NCBI RefSeq assembly: GCF_003003235.1
Contig: NZ_PVUE01000014.1
Location: 1-64,000 of the forward strand
DNA: 64,000 bases
DNA from: Antricoccus suffuscus
GTDB lineage: Bacteria > Actinomycetota > Actinomycetes > Mycobacteriales > Antricoccaceae
Direction of reading: 5' to 3'
The translations under genes were made by a program, and so were the position numbers. This document shows, one piece after another, positions 1 through 8,764 of this stretch. The notes beneath the pieces were generated by a model. It saw only the letters and a program-made list of their open reading frames with translations, ran no database searches and was not told where the DNA came from. The first letter of the stretch is position 1. Each line of letters starts with the position of its first letter.

Positions 1-146
1 GTGAGTTGTTGGTCGAAGATGTGTAGTGCGAACGCTTCGGTGGTGTGATCGAGGCGGTACTGGCGCGGTATTTCCTGCCCGACGGCAGCGGGCCGACCGG
101 GACCGGTGGTGGTGCCGGTGGGTGGTGGGTCCTGGGTCGTGGTCAT
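1..146 (-). CDS. Partial CDS cut by the left edge; unidentified, possibly DUF222/HNH type
   Basis: An open frame runs from an ATG at 146 off the left edge with no stop in its 48 visible codons. The protein starts MTTTQDPPPTGTTTG, a Thr/Pro/Gly-rich flexible tail, followed by a more ordered piece (QYRLDHTTEAFALHIFDQQ). A low-complexity tail before a helical segment is common at the start of actinobacterial DUF222/HNH (13E12-type) proteins, but nothing catalytic is visible, so the family is a guess. A near-palindrome lies 26 bases upstream of the start and could be its operator. Confidence 0.35.
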   Translation of the reverse strand, partial: MTTTQDPPPTGTTTGPGRPAAVGQEIPRQYRLDHTTEAFALHIFDQQL

Positions 147-171
147 GTCAATTATGGTAGGACATGTGTAC

Positions 172-189
172 GACAATTCCGGAGTTGTC
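172..189. promoter_or_regulatory. Near-perfect 18-bp dyad, possible operator
   Basis: The 18 bases GACAATTCCGGAGTTGTC form a dyad of GACAA and TCCGGA and TTGTC with only one mismatched pair. It sits just upstream of the minus-strand gene that begins at 146. Its spacing suits a repressor site, but no second copy was found in the window. It does not match the actinobacterial SOS box. Confidence 0.35.
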
Positions 190-325
190 CACAAGCCGAG
201 CCGGATGTCTCAGGACATCGGTGACAGTTCCAGGATTGTTGGTGGCGACACCTCCTCGGGGCGAATCCAACTGACCGACGCAGCGCGCCTAATCGCTGCG
301 AGGCGCGTCGAAGCCTCATGACACA

Positions 326-359
326 GAAATGCCCGCAACCTGAGGGTTGCGGACATTTC
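326..359 (-). terminator. Intrinsic terminator hairpin downstream of rbpA
   Basis: The arms GAAATGCCCGCAACC and GGTTGCGGACATTTC pair around a TGAG loop, giving a 15-bp stem with one mismatch. It lies 21 bases past the rbpA stop codon on the minus strand. The AT-rich stem base gives a short U-rich run after the hairpin in the rbpA transcript. Confidence 0.75.
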
Positions 360-379
360 TAAGTTGCTGCGTCTACCGG

Positions 380-730
380 CTACTTGCTGCTTTTGCCGCC
401 GCGACGGGCTGCGAGGACTTCGAGCCGCTCAGCTAGTACCTCTTCGAGGTCGGCAATCGTACGGCGCTCCATCAGCATGTCCCAGTGCGTGCGCGGAGGC
501 TTGACCTTCTTGGCCTCAGGCTCGCCGCCGCCGATCAACCGGGCGTTGACGCCGTCGTAGCGGCACTCCCACGTAAGCGGGGTTTCGGCGTCGTCGGCGA
601 ATGGCACGGTCGTGATGTGACCGTTGGGGCATTCGTAACGTGCCATGACCCGTGCGACTGGTTCGAAGTTGCGGTCGGTCTCGTAGCTGATGCTGCCAAG
701 ACGGCTACCGCGCAATGTGCGCTCGGCCAT
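380..730 (-). CDS. rbpA: RNA polymerase-binding protein RbpA
   Basis: RbpA is an actinobacterial transcription activator that binds the RNA polymerase beta subunit region and principal sigma factors and stabilises the open complex. The 116 residues match the usual length. The core domain (about residues 28-70) carries C34, H38 and C56; the fourth zinc position known from Streptomyces RbpA (C59) is Asp here, so metal binding may be lost as in mycobacteria. A basic linker (KKVKPPR, about 74-80) precedes the C-terminal sigma-interaction domain (about 81-110, THWDMLMERR). The ATG at 730 follows a GGAAGGA ribosome site. It is monocistronic, with a hairpin terminator downstream. Confidence 0.95.
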   Translation of the reverse strand: MAERTLRGSRLGSISYETDRNFEPVARVMARYECPNGHITTVPFADDAETPLTWECRYDGVNARLIGGGEPEAKKVKPPRTHWDMLMERRTIADLEEVLAERLEVLAARRGGKSSK

Positions 731-870
731 AGATAGTTCCTTCCGACAGGGAGTGCAAGGTGAGTCTTGTTCGTGTTACTGAATGAGTCTTCAGATACGT
801 ACATGTGGGGCGTTATCGGGTCCAACGCGCGACCCCGCCGAATAATTCCGGACTGCTAATTATGTCAGAC

Positions 871-1605
871 TCAACTCGGCGACATGGGCAGTACGTCCTG
901 TGCAGCCGAACCAGGACCAAGATCACCCGCGCGCCAGTGTCGGCGGCACAGCACCTGATAACGCACGTCGTCGTCTTGCCGTACGCCGTTCACGTCCCAC
1001 GCTTCGCCCGGGGCCGTGTCCGCAACCATCACCTGGGCGCCCTCTTTTACAAGGATCCGGCCGACTACGCGGCCGTTGAAGGCACCCAGTCGACCGCACC
1101 AGCACAACACCTCGACCTGGAGTCTGGTTACCTCATCAGCGAGTTCGAGCAGCCGTTTCGACCCGGGAAACAGTTGGCTGCGAAAGTCGGTGATCAAACC
1201 AAACGCGTAGACATCCACGTCAGAACCATCGACGAGTTCGGCGAGCTGATCGATCTGGCATACCTGTAGAAACTGGGCCTCATCAACGATGATGTAGTCC
1301 ACTCGTTGGCCCTGCGCCCAGAGGTCGCGGACAACTCTTCTTACGTCCATTTGGTCTGTGACATCGATCGCCGGCCTGCCCATACCCATCCGGCTAGAGA
1401 TGACGGGAGCGGCTGAGCGGTCGTTCTGAGTGAGCAACAGGCCGTGTCGGCCCTGGCGCGCGTGATTGTGGTCGATCTGTAAGGCGAGCGTCGATTTGCC
1501 GCAGTCCATCGGTCCGTAGAAGTAGCGCAACTGGGCCGACGCCGGCAGGCCACGGCGGGCGCCTGCGGCCGGCACAGAAGACAGTGCGGAGGGGTTCTCG
1601 GACAT
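871..1605 (-). CDS. tdk: Thymidine kinase (TK1 family)
   Basis: This cytosolic enzyme phosphorylates thymidine to dTMP in the nucleoside salvage pathway. The 244-residue protein has the P-loop GPMDCGKS at 31-38, the DEAQF segment at 108-112 that holds the catalytic region, and lasso-domain zinc ligands C168, C170, C220 and probably H223. The start was set at the ATG at 1605 (MSENPSAL) because longer reading frames run into the divergent aminotransferase and add a non-conserved tail. The two genes start 70 bases apart, so they share a short divergent promoter region. The long N-terminal segment (about 25 residues) before the P-loop is somewhat unusual. Confidence 0.93.
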   Translation of the reverse strand: MSENPSALSSVPAAGARRGLPASAQLRYFYGPMDCGKSTLALQIDHNHARQGRHGLLLTQNDRSAAPVISSRMGMGRPAIDVTDQMDVRRVVRDLWAQGQRVDYIIVDEAQFLQVCQIDQLAELVDGSDVDVYAFGLITDFRSQLFPGSKRLLELADEVTRLQVEVLCWCGRLGAFNGRVVGRILVKEGAQVMVADTAPGEAWDVNGVRQDDDVRYQVLCRRHWRAGDLGPGSAAQDVLPMSPS

Positions 1606-1675
1606 GAGACGAAATCGTACGCGGTGTGCAAGGATCGGACTGTTCGGTGTCCTGCGCAGAAAGGCGATAAACGAG

Positions 1676-2980
1676 ATGGGCGAGCACAGCAAACTACACG
1701 AACGGCATAAGGCGGTCATGCCTGCGTGGCTGGGTCTCTACTACAACGATCCGATCGAGATCGCCAGCGGTCAGGGCTGCAGAGTCACTGACGCAGAGGG
1801 CAACGAATACATCGACTTCTTTGCCGGCATCCTCACCAACATGCTTGGTTATTCGATCCCTGAGGTCAATGCGGCGATGAAGGAACAGATCGACGCTGGA
1901 GTACTGCACTCGTCGACGCTCTACCTCATCCGCCAGCAGATCGAGTTGGCCGAACGCATCGCAAAGCTGTCCGAGATCCCAGATGCCAAGGTATTTTTTG
2001 TAAATTCCGGCAGCGAGGCCAATGAGGCTGCGTTGCTGATGGCCACCCAAAAACGCGCTAGCAACCAGATCCTGGCCCTCCGCAACAGCTATCACGGGCG
2101 TTCCTTCGGCACGATGGGCGTGACCGGCAACCGCGGGTGGTCGGCGTCCTCGCTGACGCCGGTTAATACCCGTTACGTGCATAGCGGCTATCGGCTTCGT
2201 AGCCCATTTAAGGACTATTCCGACGAGGCATTCATTGCCGCTTGCGTCGACGATCTCCGCGACGTGATTGCGACCCAGACTGCGGGCGACGTGGCCGCAA
2301 TGATCGCCGAGCCGATCCAGGGGGTCGGTGGATTCGCTACTCCGCCCGACGGATTCTTCAAGGCATTCAAAGAGGTGCTCGACGAGAGCGGCATCCTGTT
2401 CATCTCGGACGAGGTCCAGACCGGCTGGGGCCGCACTGGAGAGCATTTCTGGGGAATCCAGGCGCACGACATTGTGCCGGACGCGATGACCTTCGCCAAG
2501 GGCCTTGGCAACGGCGTCGCAATCGGCGGCGTGGTTGGAAAGCCGGAGTTCATGGATTCGATCAGCGCGCTGTCGATCTCGACGTTCGGCGGCAACCCGC
2601 TCGCCACGGCTGCGGCCCGCGCGACACTCGATTACGTCACCGACCACGACCTGCAGTCGCACGCTCACAAGATCGGCTCGTACCTGTTCGATGGCGTACG
2701 CCGGATTGCCGACGAGGTGCCCGGCATCATCGACGTACGCGGTCGCGGGCTGATGCTCGGAATCGAGCTGGGGGATCCCGGCGATCTCAGGCCAGACACC
2801 GAACTTGCCGGTCAGATCCTTGAGGCAACACGGGAGCGTGGCCTGCTGGTCGGTAAGGGCGGCCTTTACGGCAACGTCATCCGGATGGCCCCGCCGCTGA
2901 CGCTGTCGGAGGACGAGGCCAAAGACGGACTCGCAATCCTTGCCGACGCGGTAACGGCGGTTTCGGCCCGAAAAAGCTGA
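1676..2980 (+). CDS. Class III PLP-dependent aminotransferase (aspartate aminotransferase family)
   Basis: This 434-residue enzyme belongs to the class III transaminases that include GABA, ornithine and alanine-glyoxylate aminotransferase 2. The family hallmarks are present: NSGSEANEAA near residue 110, the cofactor-contacting D245 in SDEVQTGWGRTG, and the Schiff-base lysine K275 in TFAKGLGNG. The substrate cannot be told from sequence; beta-alanine, GABA or alanine-glyoxylate are the likely choices. The ATG at 1676 (MGEHSKL) was preferred over the ATG at 1604 because the family starts close to HERHKAVMPAW and the longer start overlaps tdk. It is convergent with the acyltransferase, four bases apart. 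Confidence 0.88.
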   Translation: MGEHSKLHERHKAVMPAWLGLYYNDPIEIASGQGCRVTDAEGNEYIDFFAGILTNMLGYSIPEVNAAMKEQIDAGVLHSSTLYLIRQQIELAERIAKLSEIPDAKVFFVNSGSEANEAALLMATQKRASNQILALRNSYHGRSFGTMGVTGNRGWSASSLTPVNTRYVHSGYRLRSPFKDYSDEAFIAACVDDLRDVIATQTAGDVAAMIAEPIQGVGGFATPPDGFFKAFKEVLDESGILFISDEVQTGWGRTGEHFWGIQAHDIVPDAMTFAKGLGNGVAIGGVVGKPEFMDSISALSISTFGGNPLATAAARATLDYVTDHDLQSHAHKIGSYLFDGVRRIADEVPGIIDVRGRGLMLGIELGDPGDLRPDTELAGQILEATRERGLLVGKGGLYGNVIRMAPPLTLSEDEAKDGLAILADAVTAVSARKS

Positions 2981-2984
2981 CTGG

Positions 2985-3809
2985 CTAAGGGATGTCGTCG
3001 GGTACGACGCCACCCGGGAACGCCGCGACACGCCGTTCGCTGAGCGGGCGCGTCTCGTCGACGTACCTGGGCGCGCGAAGTTCGGTGGCTCGTAACGGTC
3101 TCAGGTTGCGGGTAATCGCGGCCGCGATACGGTCCCGCGCCTTGACGGCGTCTCCCCGGCGGTCTGCCCGCAGGTCGTCGAGACTGACTGGTTGACCGAA
3201 GTGAACCCTGAGTTTCGGCTGTCGCCATACCGACGACAATCCGGACCGCAGCATTGCCTTGTTGTCTTCGTATTTCACGACCTCATGCGCGCCCCATTGG
3301 GACACCGGAATGACCGGGATCCGATGGGCAAGTGCAATACGGGCGAGGCCGGTCTTGCCGCGTTCGGGCCACAAACCGGGATCCAGACTGACTCGGCCCT
3401 CGGGATAGATGATCAAATGCGCCCCGTGCGCAATGGCTAGGTCGACGAGAGCGGTCGAGTTGTGCGCGTCGGACTGACCGCGATTTACTCGCAGACTGCC
3501 GGATTTCTCTAACAACCGGCCGACGACGGGGGCCGTCATGATGCCTGCCGTCACCAGAAACCTGGGGGACAGGCCTAAACGCCGGCACGCCACCGTGAGG
3601 ACCATCGCGTCGAAATTGCCTATGTGATTGGGCGCAAGGAGGATCGGGCCGCGCATCAGGCGTTCGTCGATCGATCCGGTGATCTCGATCCGGCCGAACA
3701 GGCTGATCAGTCCGTATCCGTATCTGGTCGCGAATTGCCAGAACCACCACGGTTCCCGGACTGCGGTCACCTGTTGCCGACCGAACCAGTCGTCGTCCTG
3801 CGTTGCCAT
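2985..3809 (-). CDS. 1-acyl-sn-glycerol-3-phosphate acyltransferase family protein (PlsC-like)
   Basis: A membrane-associated acyltransferase expected to move an acyl chain onto a lysophospholipid or glycolipid acceptor. The 274-residue protein has the catalytic HX4D motif (H62 to D67 in NHIGNFD) and the acceptor-binding EGR motif (137-139 in YPEGRVS). The ATG at 3809 (MATQDDDW) has an AGGGA ribosome site; an ATG at 3845 would add 12 residues and cannot be excluded. The acceptor is unknown. It is divergent from the sugar transferase at 4021, so a shared cell-envelope role is possible. Confidence 0.87.
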   Translation of the reverse strand: MATQDDDWFGRQQVTAVREPWWFWQFATRYGYGLISLFGRIEITGSIDERLMRGPILLAPNHIGNFDAMVLTVACRRLGLSPRFLVTAGIMTAPVVGRLLEKSGSLRVNRGQSDAHNSTALVDLAIAHGAHLIIYPEGRVSLDPGLWPERGKTGLARIALAHRIPVIPVSQWGAHEVVKYEDNKAMLRSGLSSVWRQPKLRVHFGQPVSLDDLRADRRGDAVKARDRIAAAITRNLRPLRATELRAPRYVDETRPLSERRVAAFPGGVVPDDIP

Positions 3810-4020
3810 TGAGTCCCTAGTCGATACGAAAAATTTGCTGAGCATAAGCCCTTGACAGGGTAGCGAATCAAATCGTCCGCGAAGATGCGGCGAGAATTCT
3901 CAAATCGGCGTGGTCAACACGGTGTTACATCTGGCAATTGGTTGGTACGCTGTAGTCGGCTCACGCGTAGCAATCGGGGGATTGGCACGCAACAGCCGCA
4001 ATACTGGGGGGTATTGGGGG

Positions 4021-5718
4021 ATGCAACGCTTTTTGCGTGCAGCCACGCCTTCTGAAGATGGGGATCTTCAGGCCAACCACGAACACTCGCCTGATCTGGG
4101 CGGCGCTGTTCGGGTTCTCGTGCGTGGCGACGAGTACGACGATATTAATGACGTGGCGGGCTCAACCGTCGATGACGTCACGCCGCGGTTGACTGATGCG
4201 CCTTTGGGCGTGCCGACGCCGCAGCCAACGCGCGAGACGGCATCACCGCCTTCGGTCGCGTCGATTCTTGCGTCTATTGGGGCGCGCCGAGTCAAGACGA
4301 GATCGACAAGGGTGCGCGTTGTCGCGATCATCGGTGTAGATCTTCTGGCACAGATCCTCGCGATCGCTGCTGTCATTGGGATCCAGTTCGGCGCCGTGAC
4401 GACCGCGAGCATCGCGTCGATGTCGCTGCTGGCCGCCGCGCTGCCGGTTGGCTGGGTGGTCATACTTGCGCTCACCGGCGGTTATAAGGCCGGATTGCTG
4501 AGTAGTCGCCACGGCGAACTGCGCCATGTTTTCCGAAGTGCGCTCTATGCAGCCGCCATCGGATGCATCGCGTTCAACTCGTTCGCATCGGGAGTCTCCC
4601 AGCTGACCGTCTTCGCGACCGTCGGAATCGCGTTGCTACTAATGATCCTGGGCCGACTTCAGATCCGCCGCATCGTTGCTCGTGCTTGGCGCGCCGATGC
4701 AGCAACCACAGGAGTGGTATTGGTCGGTTCCCTCGCGTCTGTACTCGATTCCGCCACGCGAATGAGCGAGTCGCCCGACAGTGGACTGCGCGTCGTTGGG
4801 CTATGCGTGTCGACTCCTGAGTTCGAAGACCGGGAGTCCATGCGTCCGATGGCGCTGCCAGATTCTTATCCGATCGCATCCGACGCCGACCTCCTACACA
4901 TCGTCACCGAGCACAACGCCGGGATGGTCATCGTGACCTCGCCGGGGACGCTAGGTGCGAACCGGATTCGTGAAATTGCGTGGATGCTCGAGTCCACCGA
5001 CGCGGAACTGATGCTGTCGACTGGGCTCGGACAGGTCGCCGACCACCGGATGCGGCTGCAGCGGATTGGCGGCGGCTCTTTTGTGTCGGTTGACCAGCCT
5101 CGCTACACCGGCGTACGTCGGGTTGCCCTCGACATCGGGGAGCGCGCGATCGCCGCGCTCGGACTGATAGTTCTATCGCCGATCATCGGGGCTATCGCGC
5201 TCGCCGTTCGGCTTGACAGCAAGGGAAAGGCGTTCTTCGTCCAGACTCGCGTCGGACGTGGCGGTAAGACCTTCCGGATGTTCAAGTTCCGGTCGATGGT
5301 CACGGACGCCGAGGTACTTCGGGACGCGGTCGTCGCCGCCGAGAATGAACCCGACCGCGGCCCGATGTTCAAGAGCCGCAACGATCCACGCGTTACGAGG
5401 ATCGGCCGGCTGCTGCGCAAGTCGTCACTCGACGAGCTACCGCAGCTGCTCAACGTGGTGTCGGGCTCGATGGCGCTGGTCGGCCCTCGTCCGGCACTGC
5501 CCGACGAGGTTGCGCAGTACAAAGGCCCCGAGATCCGTCGTCTGCTCGTCAAACCTGGAATCACCGGACTGTGGCAAGTCAGCGGACGTAGCAACCTGAG
5601 TTGGGAACAGACGGTCAACCTCGACTTGGAGTACGTCGAGAACTGGTCGCCGGTAATGGATCTCTCGATCATGTCGCGCACGCTCGGTGCGGTCACCCGG
5701 TCGGCCGGCGCCTACTAA
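4021..5718 (+). CDS. Exopolysaccharide polyprenyl glycosylphosphotransferase
   Basis: Enzymes of this family transfer a sugar-1-phosphate from a nucleotide sugar to undecaprenyl phosphate, starting assembly of a surface glycan. The 565-residue protein has a soluble N-terminal stretch of about 100 residues, four predicted membrane helices, a CoA-binding-like central region, a fifth membrane segment (ALGLIVLSPIIGAIALAV) and the C-terminal bacterial sugar transferase domain with FRMFKFRSM, SLDELPQLLNV, LVGPRPALP and GITGLWQVSGRS. The ATG at 4021 lies behind a G-rich ribosome site; an upstream in-frame start at 3910 would add a non-conserved stretch. No glycosyltransferase cluster follows, so it is an orphan initiator here. 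Confidence 0.9.
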   Translation: MQRFLRAATPSEDGDLQANHEHSPDLGGAVRVLVRGDEYDDINDVAGSTVDDVTPRLTDAPLGVPTPQPTRETASPPSVASILASIGARRVKTRSTRVRVVAIIGVDLLAQILAIAAVIGIQFGAVTTASIASMSLLAAALPVGWVVILALTGGYKAGLLSSRHGELRHVFRSALYAAAIGCIAFNSFASGVSQLTVFATVGIALLLMILGRLQIRRIVARAWRADAATTGVVLVGSLASVLDSATRMSESPDSGLRVVGLCVSTPEFEDRESMRPMALPDSYPIASDADLLHIVTEHNAGMVIVTSPGTLGANRIREIAWMLESTDAELMLSTGLGQVADHRMRLQRIGGGSFVSVDQPRYTGVRRVALDIGERAIAALGLIVLSPIIGAIALAVRLDSKGKAFFVQTRVGRGGKTFRMFKFRSMVTDAEVLRDAVVAAENEPDRGPMFKSRNDPRVTRIGRLLRKSSLDELPQLLNVVSGSMALVGPRPALPDEVAQYKGPEIRRLLVKPGITGLWQVSGRSNLSWEQTVNLDLEYVENWSPVMDLSIMSRTLGAVTRSAGAY

Positions 5719-5786
5719 GTCGTTCTTCTTTCACGTGTGCTTTATGTATCACGTGCGCTTTGTGCCAGCGCTGATAATGTGGACAG

Positions 5787-6851
5787 GTGATCGAACGCGT
5801 ATCCACTCGCGTTGATCGGGCGGTGACCTCCCTCGCGCCAGGCTACTTCGCGATCACGATGGCGAGCGGGATTATCTCGGTTGGTAGCCACCTCGAAGGC
5901 TACGAGGCGATCTCGCTTTGCCTGATGTGGTTTGCGATCGCGTCATTTGTCGTCGTCCTGGCCCTCACCGCAACGCGTTTCGTTCGCCACCGGCCTGAGT
6001 TCTTGGCCGATTTCACCGACGCCCGTCGGGGTTTCGGCTATTTCACGTTCATCGCGGCAGCAAACGTACTCGCCGTGCGGGTGGGCATGCACGGCGAGCG
6101 CACGCTGATGATCGTGCTGTTCACGATCGCGGCGATAACCGGGCTGGGGCTGTCCTACGCGCTGCCGTGGAGCGCCGTACTGGGGCAGACGATGCGCCCC
6201 GTGCTTGCCTCGGCCAATGGCAGCTGGTTTGTCTGGGTCGTCGCCAGCCAATCCGTTGCTACCGTCGCGGCAGTCATCGAACGCGACGCCGGTTCCGGTC
6301 GTGACGCACTGTCTTTGGTGGCGATGCTCAGTTGGTCGGTTGGGCTATTCCTGTACGGCGCCGCGGGAATCCTTGTGGCACTGCGGATGTTGCTGTACGA
6401 CCTGCGCCCGGCCGACCTGACCGAGTCATACTGGGTTGCGATGGGTGCCTGCGCCATTACGGTGTTGGCCAGCACCCGGATCCTCATCATGACCGACGCT
6501 CCCGTCGTACGGGCCGCCGCCGGACTGATTGCAGGCGTGGCAGTCGTGTTCTGGGCATTTGCGACCTGGTTGGTGCCGGTCCTCATCGCCGAGACGTGGT
6601 GGCGCTACTGGCATCACCGGGTGCCGTGGCGGTACGACGAGGCGTTGTGGAGCATGGTCTTCCCGCTCGGGATGTACGCCGTGGCAGCGATCGACCTTGG
6701 CCGCGTCGAACGACTGCCCGTCATCGAAAATATCGGATCCGTCGAGTCATGGGTAGCGCTTGCGGTGTTCGTCTATGTCTTCGGCGCGATGTGCGTGCAC
6801 GTGACCAACACCGTGTTTCGCGGCCACACCGTCAATCCCGGCGCCGACTAG
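5787..6851 (+). CDS. Tellurite-resistance/dicarboxylate transporter (TDT, TehA/SLAC1 family)
   Basis: A 354-residue integral membrane protein with about ten hydrophobic segments, starting with the family signature SLAPGYFAITMASGIISVG. TDT proteins include TehA, SLAC1 anion channels and Mae1 malate carriers; the cargo here is unknown. The start is a GTG at 5787 with only a weak upstream ribosome site. Its TAG stop lies in the tetranucleotide CTAG that also supplies the stop of the convergent ClC gene. An anion transporter facing a ClC gene may be meaningful or chance. Confidence 0.85.
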   Translation: MIERVSTRVDRAVTSLAPGYFAITMASGIISVGSHLEGYEAISLCLMWFAIASFVVVLALTATRFVRHRPEFLADFTDARRGFGYFTFIAAANVLAVRVGMHGERTLMIVLFTIAAITGLGLSYALPWSAVLGQTMRPVLASANGSWFVWVVASQSVATVAAVIERDAGSGRDALSLVAMLSWSVGLFLYGAAGILVALRMLLYDLRPADLTESYWVAMGACAITVLASTRILIMTDAPVVRAAAGLIAGVAVVFWAFATWLVPVLIAETWWRYWHHRVPWRYDEALWSMVFPLGMYAVAAIDLGRVERLPVIENIGSVESWVALAVFVYVFGAMCVHVTNTVFRGHTVNPGAD

Positions 6852-8674
6852 TCGTCCTCGACCGTCGGTCGGCGTACCAATAAATGTCGCTCGCGGACGT
6901 GTTCCTCACCCAGGTCGTGCTTACGTGCATGCAGCAAGTCATCTAGTGAGATGACGCCGAGCAGCCGATCCGGCGCCATACGATCGACGACCGGCGCCCG
7001 GGTGACGCCGTGTTCGGCGAAGACATTGGCGACGTGCCGGAGGGTGTCGTTGTCGAACACGGTGGTCACGTCCGTGCTCATCAGGTCCGATATGAGCGGC
7101 CCCGAGTCTCCTCGATGTAGGGCCGTCATGACCCGGCCTATCGTGACGACAGAGGCCAGCTGACCATCCTTGCCCATGACCGGTATCAGTCGCTGAGTGT
7201 GCGCATGCGGATCGACCGTCAGCCGTGCGGCAACTTCGGCGACCGTGTCGTCGGGTGTCAGTGTCAGCGGGTCGATGTCCATAACCTCGTTGACGAAGAA
7301 CGTCTCCAGCGGATCCGTCGAGTACTCCCGGGTCAGATGGAGTCCGTGGCGGGCGATCTTCTCGGTGAGCACCGAGCGCTTAAGGATGAGGCAGGAGACG
7401 GCGTACGCCGTAGTCGCCGCGATCACCAAGGGCAAGATGACACCCCAGACATGCGTGAGCTCAAGAGTGAAGATCACTCCGGTCAACGGCGAGCGCATTA
7501 CCCCACCGACGACCGCGGCCAGCCCCATCATCGCCCAGAATCCGGGGAAGACGTGCGGCAGCACCTGCCCTTGCAGCGCGCCGAGCGAGCCGCCGATCAT
7601 GAACACCGGGGCCAGTACGCCGCCAGACGTCCCAGAGCCGAGCGACAGCGACCAGATGATGGTCTTCACGATCAGGATGCCGAAGATCAGTGACAGGCCC
7701 GCCTTTCCAGTGAGGAGCTGGTCGATGACGTCGTAGCCGACCCCGAGCGCCCGAGGCTCGATCAGACCCCCGATGCCGATGATCAGACCACCAATTGCCG
7801 GCCACCACATCCAGTGCACCGGCAGTCGCTTGAACCCGTCCTCGGCGAGGTAAACGAGGTAGGTCGCGCCGACTGCCAGCAAGCCGCCGGTGAGCCCGGC
7901 GATGACACACAAGGCGTCGACGCCCGCGTTCAGGTGGAAATCGCCGGGATTCACGGGAAAGATCGGACCGCTGCCCAGGATCGGGGCACGCACGAGCACC
8001 GCAACGCAGACCGACGCGACAACGGGGATGAAACTGCGCGGCCGCCACTCGAACAGCAGTAGTTCGACGGCTAGCAGAATCGCGGCGAGAGGAGAGTTGA
8101 ACGTCGCCGCCATGCCTCCGGCCGCCCCCGCGACGAGCAGCGTCTTACGCTCGTCGGCCGTCATTTTCGTCAACTGCGCGAGCATCGAGCCAACCGCGCC
8201 GCCGGTCATGATGATTGGCCCCTCGGCGCCGAATGGTCCACCGGTGCCGATGCTGACCGCCGCCGAGATCGGCTTGAGCACGGCGATCCGAGGAGCGACG
8301 CGGCTTCCGCCGGTCAGGATCGCCTCGATTGCTTCGGGCATTCCGTGGCCACGGATTTTCTCGGACCCGAATCGGGCCATCAGGCCGACGATCAGCCCGC
8401 CCGCGACGGGCGCGAGCAGGATTAGCCAGGCACTGTGGTGCTCAAGGCCCGGCGCGACTAATTTGGAGTCGACCCGCTGATAGAAGACCAGATTCGTGAT
8501 CAAGCCGATCAGCGACAACAGGGCCCATGCAGTCAGCGCGCTTATTGCCCCGACGATCACCGCATATGCGGTGATGACGAGCACACGCGGAGTCAAGGTG
8601 AAGTCGCCTAAGTGGGCGGTACGCCGGGGAAGCGCATCGTCGGTCGGTTTCGTGATCCGCGATTGTTTGCTCAT
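6848..8674 (-). CDS. ClC-family chloride channel or transporter with tandem CBS domains
   Basis: A 608-residue membrane protein for chloride movement. Selectivity-filter motifs are GHGMP (109-113), GAEGP (149-153, with gating glutamate E151) and GGVLAP (351-356). The region FNSPLAAILLAVELL aligns with E. coli ClC-ec1 FNAPLAGILFIIEEM, putting Leu205 where the internal proton glutamate E203 would be. This favours a channel-like or uncoupled protein over a strict H+/Cl- exchanger. Two CBS domains, likely nucleotide sensors, fill about residues 465-600 (VNEVMDIDPLTLTPDDTVAE and ISDLMSTDVTTVFDNDT). Confidence 0.92.
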   Translation of the reverse strand: MSKQSRITKPTDDALPRRTAHLGDFTLTPRVLVITAYAVIVGAISALTAWALLSLIGLITNLVFYQRVDSKLVAPGLEHHSAWLILLAPVAGGLIVGLMARFGSEKIRGHGMPEAIEAILTGGSRVAPRIAVLKPISAAVSIGTGGPFGAEGPIIMTGGAVGSMLAQLTKMTADERKTLLVAGAAGGMAATFNSPLAAILLAVELLLFEWRPRSFIPVVASVCVAVLVRAPILGSGPIFPVNPGDFHLNAGVDALCVIAGLTGGLLAVGATYLVYLAEDGFKRLPVHWMWWPAIGGLIIGIGGLIEPRALGVGYDVIDQLLTGKAGLSLIFGILIVKTIIWSLSLGSGTSGGVLAPVFMIGGSLGALQGQVLPHVFPGFWAMMGLAAVVGGVMRSPLTGVIFTLELTHVWGVILPLVIAATTAYAVSCLILKRSVLTEKIARHGLHLTREYSTDPLETFFVNEVMDIDPLTLTPDDTVAEVAARLTVDPHAHTQRLIPVMGKDGQLASVVTIGRVMTALHRGDSGPLISDLMSTDVTTVFDNDTLRHVANVFAEHGVTRAPVVDRMAPDRLLGVISLDDLLHARKHDLGEEHVRERHLLVRRPTVEDD

Positions 8675-8764
8675 AGGAGATCAATTTTCCCATTAGAGAC
8701 AGGTCACATAGGTGTCGGCTTAGGAGAAAACCGCTGCCGTTAAGGGGAAGTAAAGGAATTGCGG

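Noticed and set aside
106-321. Plus-strand frame of 71 codons at the left end
   Set aside because: It lies opposite the minus-strand partial gene, has no ribosome site and no family resemblance.
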